DNA from: Microbacterium gorillae
Lineage (GTDB): Bacteria; Actinomycetota; Actinomycetes; Actinomycetales; Microbacteriaceae
Assembly: GCF_000826185.2 (NCBI RefSeq)
Contig: NZ_LN648875.1
Coordinates: 546,694 to 610,693 of the forward strand
DNA length: 64,000 bases
Direction of reading: 5' to 3'
Under the pieces are notes generated by a model. That model saw only the letters and a list, made by a program, of their open reading frames with translations, was not told where the DNA came from and ran no database searches. The position numbers and the translations under genes were made by a program. Position 1 is the first letter of the stretch, and each line of letters starts with the position of its first letter. This document shows positions 63,492 through 64,000 of this stretch, piece after piece.

Positions 63492-63687
63492 GGGTCCGAA
63501 AACCGCACTACGGAAGTTGGGTCTGGGCCATACGTCGATCTGTGCAGGGAACCCCGGCCTGCTAGCGCGTAGATCACAATCGGTCTACTGTCGGAATCCC
63601 CAGCATCACCGAATCCCCCCAGGTGATACGTACATTCCTCGGATCACTCCGACCGGCGCTTCGCCGTCGAAATACATTCGACGCAAC
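63492..63687. other. Intergenic stretch before the regulator gene
   Basis: No gene is seen in these 196 nt. Two TACATT hexamers (about 63631 and 63673-63678) may be -10 boxes. The second lies 9 nt before the ATG at 63688. It is AT-richer than the surroundings. Confidence 0.4.
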
Positions 63688-64000
63688 ATGTCCAATCGAG
63701 AACCACTCCCCCACCGCCCCGCAACGGCCCCGTTGCCTTCGGCCCCCCAACTGCTCGGCCGCGCCGAGGAGCTGGACAGCGCACTGTCCCAGGTCCTCAC
63801 CGGCCGGGACGTCGTCGTCGAAGGTGACGGCGGTATGGGCAAGACCAGCATCCGCCTCGCCGCCGCCGCGTCCGCGCGAGCGCACGGCTTCACGGTCGTG
63901 TCCGCCGCCGACCTCTCCCCCACGGACCTCCAGACCGGCGTTCTCGTTCTCGATGACCTCGAGACGATGACCCCCGCGCAGGTCGCGCGACTGCGTGAAG
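63688..64000 (+). CDS. NTP-binding (AAA/LuxR-type) regulator, N-terminal part, cut by the window end
   Basis: A frame open to the window end starts at ATG and encodes a P-loop ATPase: a Pro-rich start, then PQLLGRAEELDSALSQVLTG, Walker A VVEGDGGMGKTS and Walker B VLVLDDLE, with TMTPAQVARLRE beyond. The GRxxEL start and Walker sequence match large LuxR/MalT or STAND-type regulators, whose helix-turn-helix would lie at the missing C-terminus. The shorter frame that overlaps here lacks these motifs. It extends past the right edge of the window. Confidence 0.65.
   Translation, partial: MSNREPLPHRPATAPLPSAPQLLGRAEELDSALSQVLTGRDVVVEGDGGMGKTSIRLAAAASARAHGFTVVSAADLSPTDLQTGVLVLDDLETMTPAQVARLRE

Noticed and set aside
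63623..63970. Plus-strand frame of 115 codons at the window end
   Set aside because: It overlaps the frame beginning at 63688, which carries Walker A and B motifs and continues past the window. The 115-codon frame is a shadow.

Overview
The window is GC-rich DNA of a high-GC Gram-positive bacterium. A Microbacteriaceae-type actinobacterium (Microbacterium or a relative) fits best. The reasons are a DUF222/13E12 HNH endonuclease, a deazaflavin (F420)-type nitroreductase-family enzyme, a DUF6350 membrane protein upstream of purN-purH, many GTG and TTG starts, and many promoters of the leaderless type in which a TANNNT-like -10 box lies 6-7 nt before the start codon. I saw no rRNA, tRNA, CRISPR array, prophage or insertion sequence.

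Layout. 0-3.7 kb: a GntR regulator, a cytoplasmic Cache-domain protein, the last ~55 codons of a lost SDR gene, and a DNA alkylation-repair pair (ogt and an Ada/AraC/AlkA fusion). 3.8-6.8 kb: a flavoprotein disulfide reductase, a DUF4870 membrane protein with a YGAPAY repeat tail, and a methyltransferase. 6.8-12.3 kb: core genes on the minus strand (DUF6350, PASTA protein, Dcu-type transporter, purN, purH). 12.4-18.3 kb: an F420-type enzyme, a purine permease, an epimerase, a membrane-protein/XRE pair, a nucleotidyltransferase-like protein and the HNH protein, followed by a repeat-bearing intergenic stretch.

18.6-35.8 kb is an aromatic-acid catabolic island with two convergent operons. A LysR gene diverges from a plus-strand operon encoding the protocatechuate 4,5-cleavage route: ligJ, ligK, ligI, a fused ligA-ligB, ligC, then an aldo/keto reductase, a ModA-like protein without a signal peptide, and an MFS carrier. 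Facing it is a minus-strand operon of two SDRs, an MHS-family carrier and three fumarate-reductase-like flavoproteins. It is driven from a divergent promoter region next to an IclR gene that carries two perfect TTGCG-N5-CGCAA operators. The enzyme mix suggests oxidation and desaturation of an imported alicyclic acid, with protocatechuate as the product that the first operon degrades to pyruvate and oxaloacetate. This is my main candidate for an undescribed system, and it is an inference.

35.9-44.6 kb is a sugar or glycoside module: two Gfo/Idh/MocA oxidoreductases (one broken by a 259-bp tandem duplication that looks like an assembly error), a ThuA protein, a CUT1-type ABC importer without its own ATPase, a LacI regulator with a shared operator core, and a TIM-barrel isomerase-like protein. 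44.7-64 kb returns to mostly core or ordinary genes: sucD-sucC, an SseB-like protein, a TetR regulator, a membrane protein, gntP-gntK, an RsmC/RlmG-like methyltransferase, a flavin monooxygenase, trhO, a four-gene FtsX-type ABC exporter whose one ATPase carries an AbrB-like tail, a PH-like membrane protein, a UPF0225 protein, an ATP-dependent DNA ligase, and the start of an NTP-binding regulator cut by the window edge.
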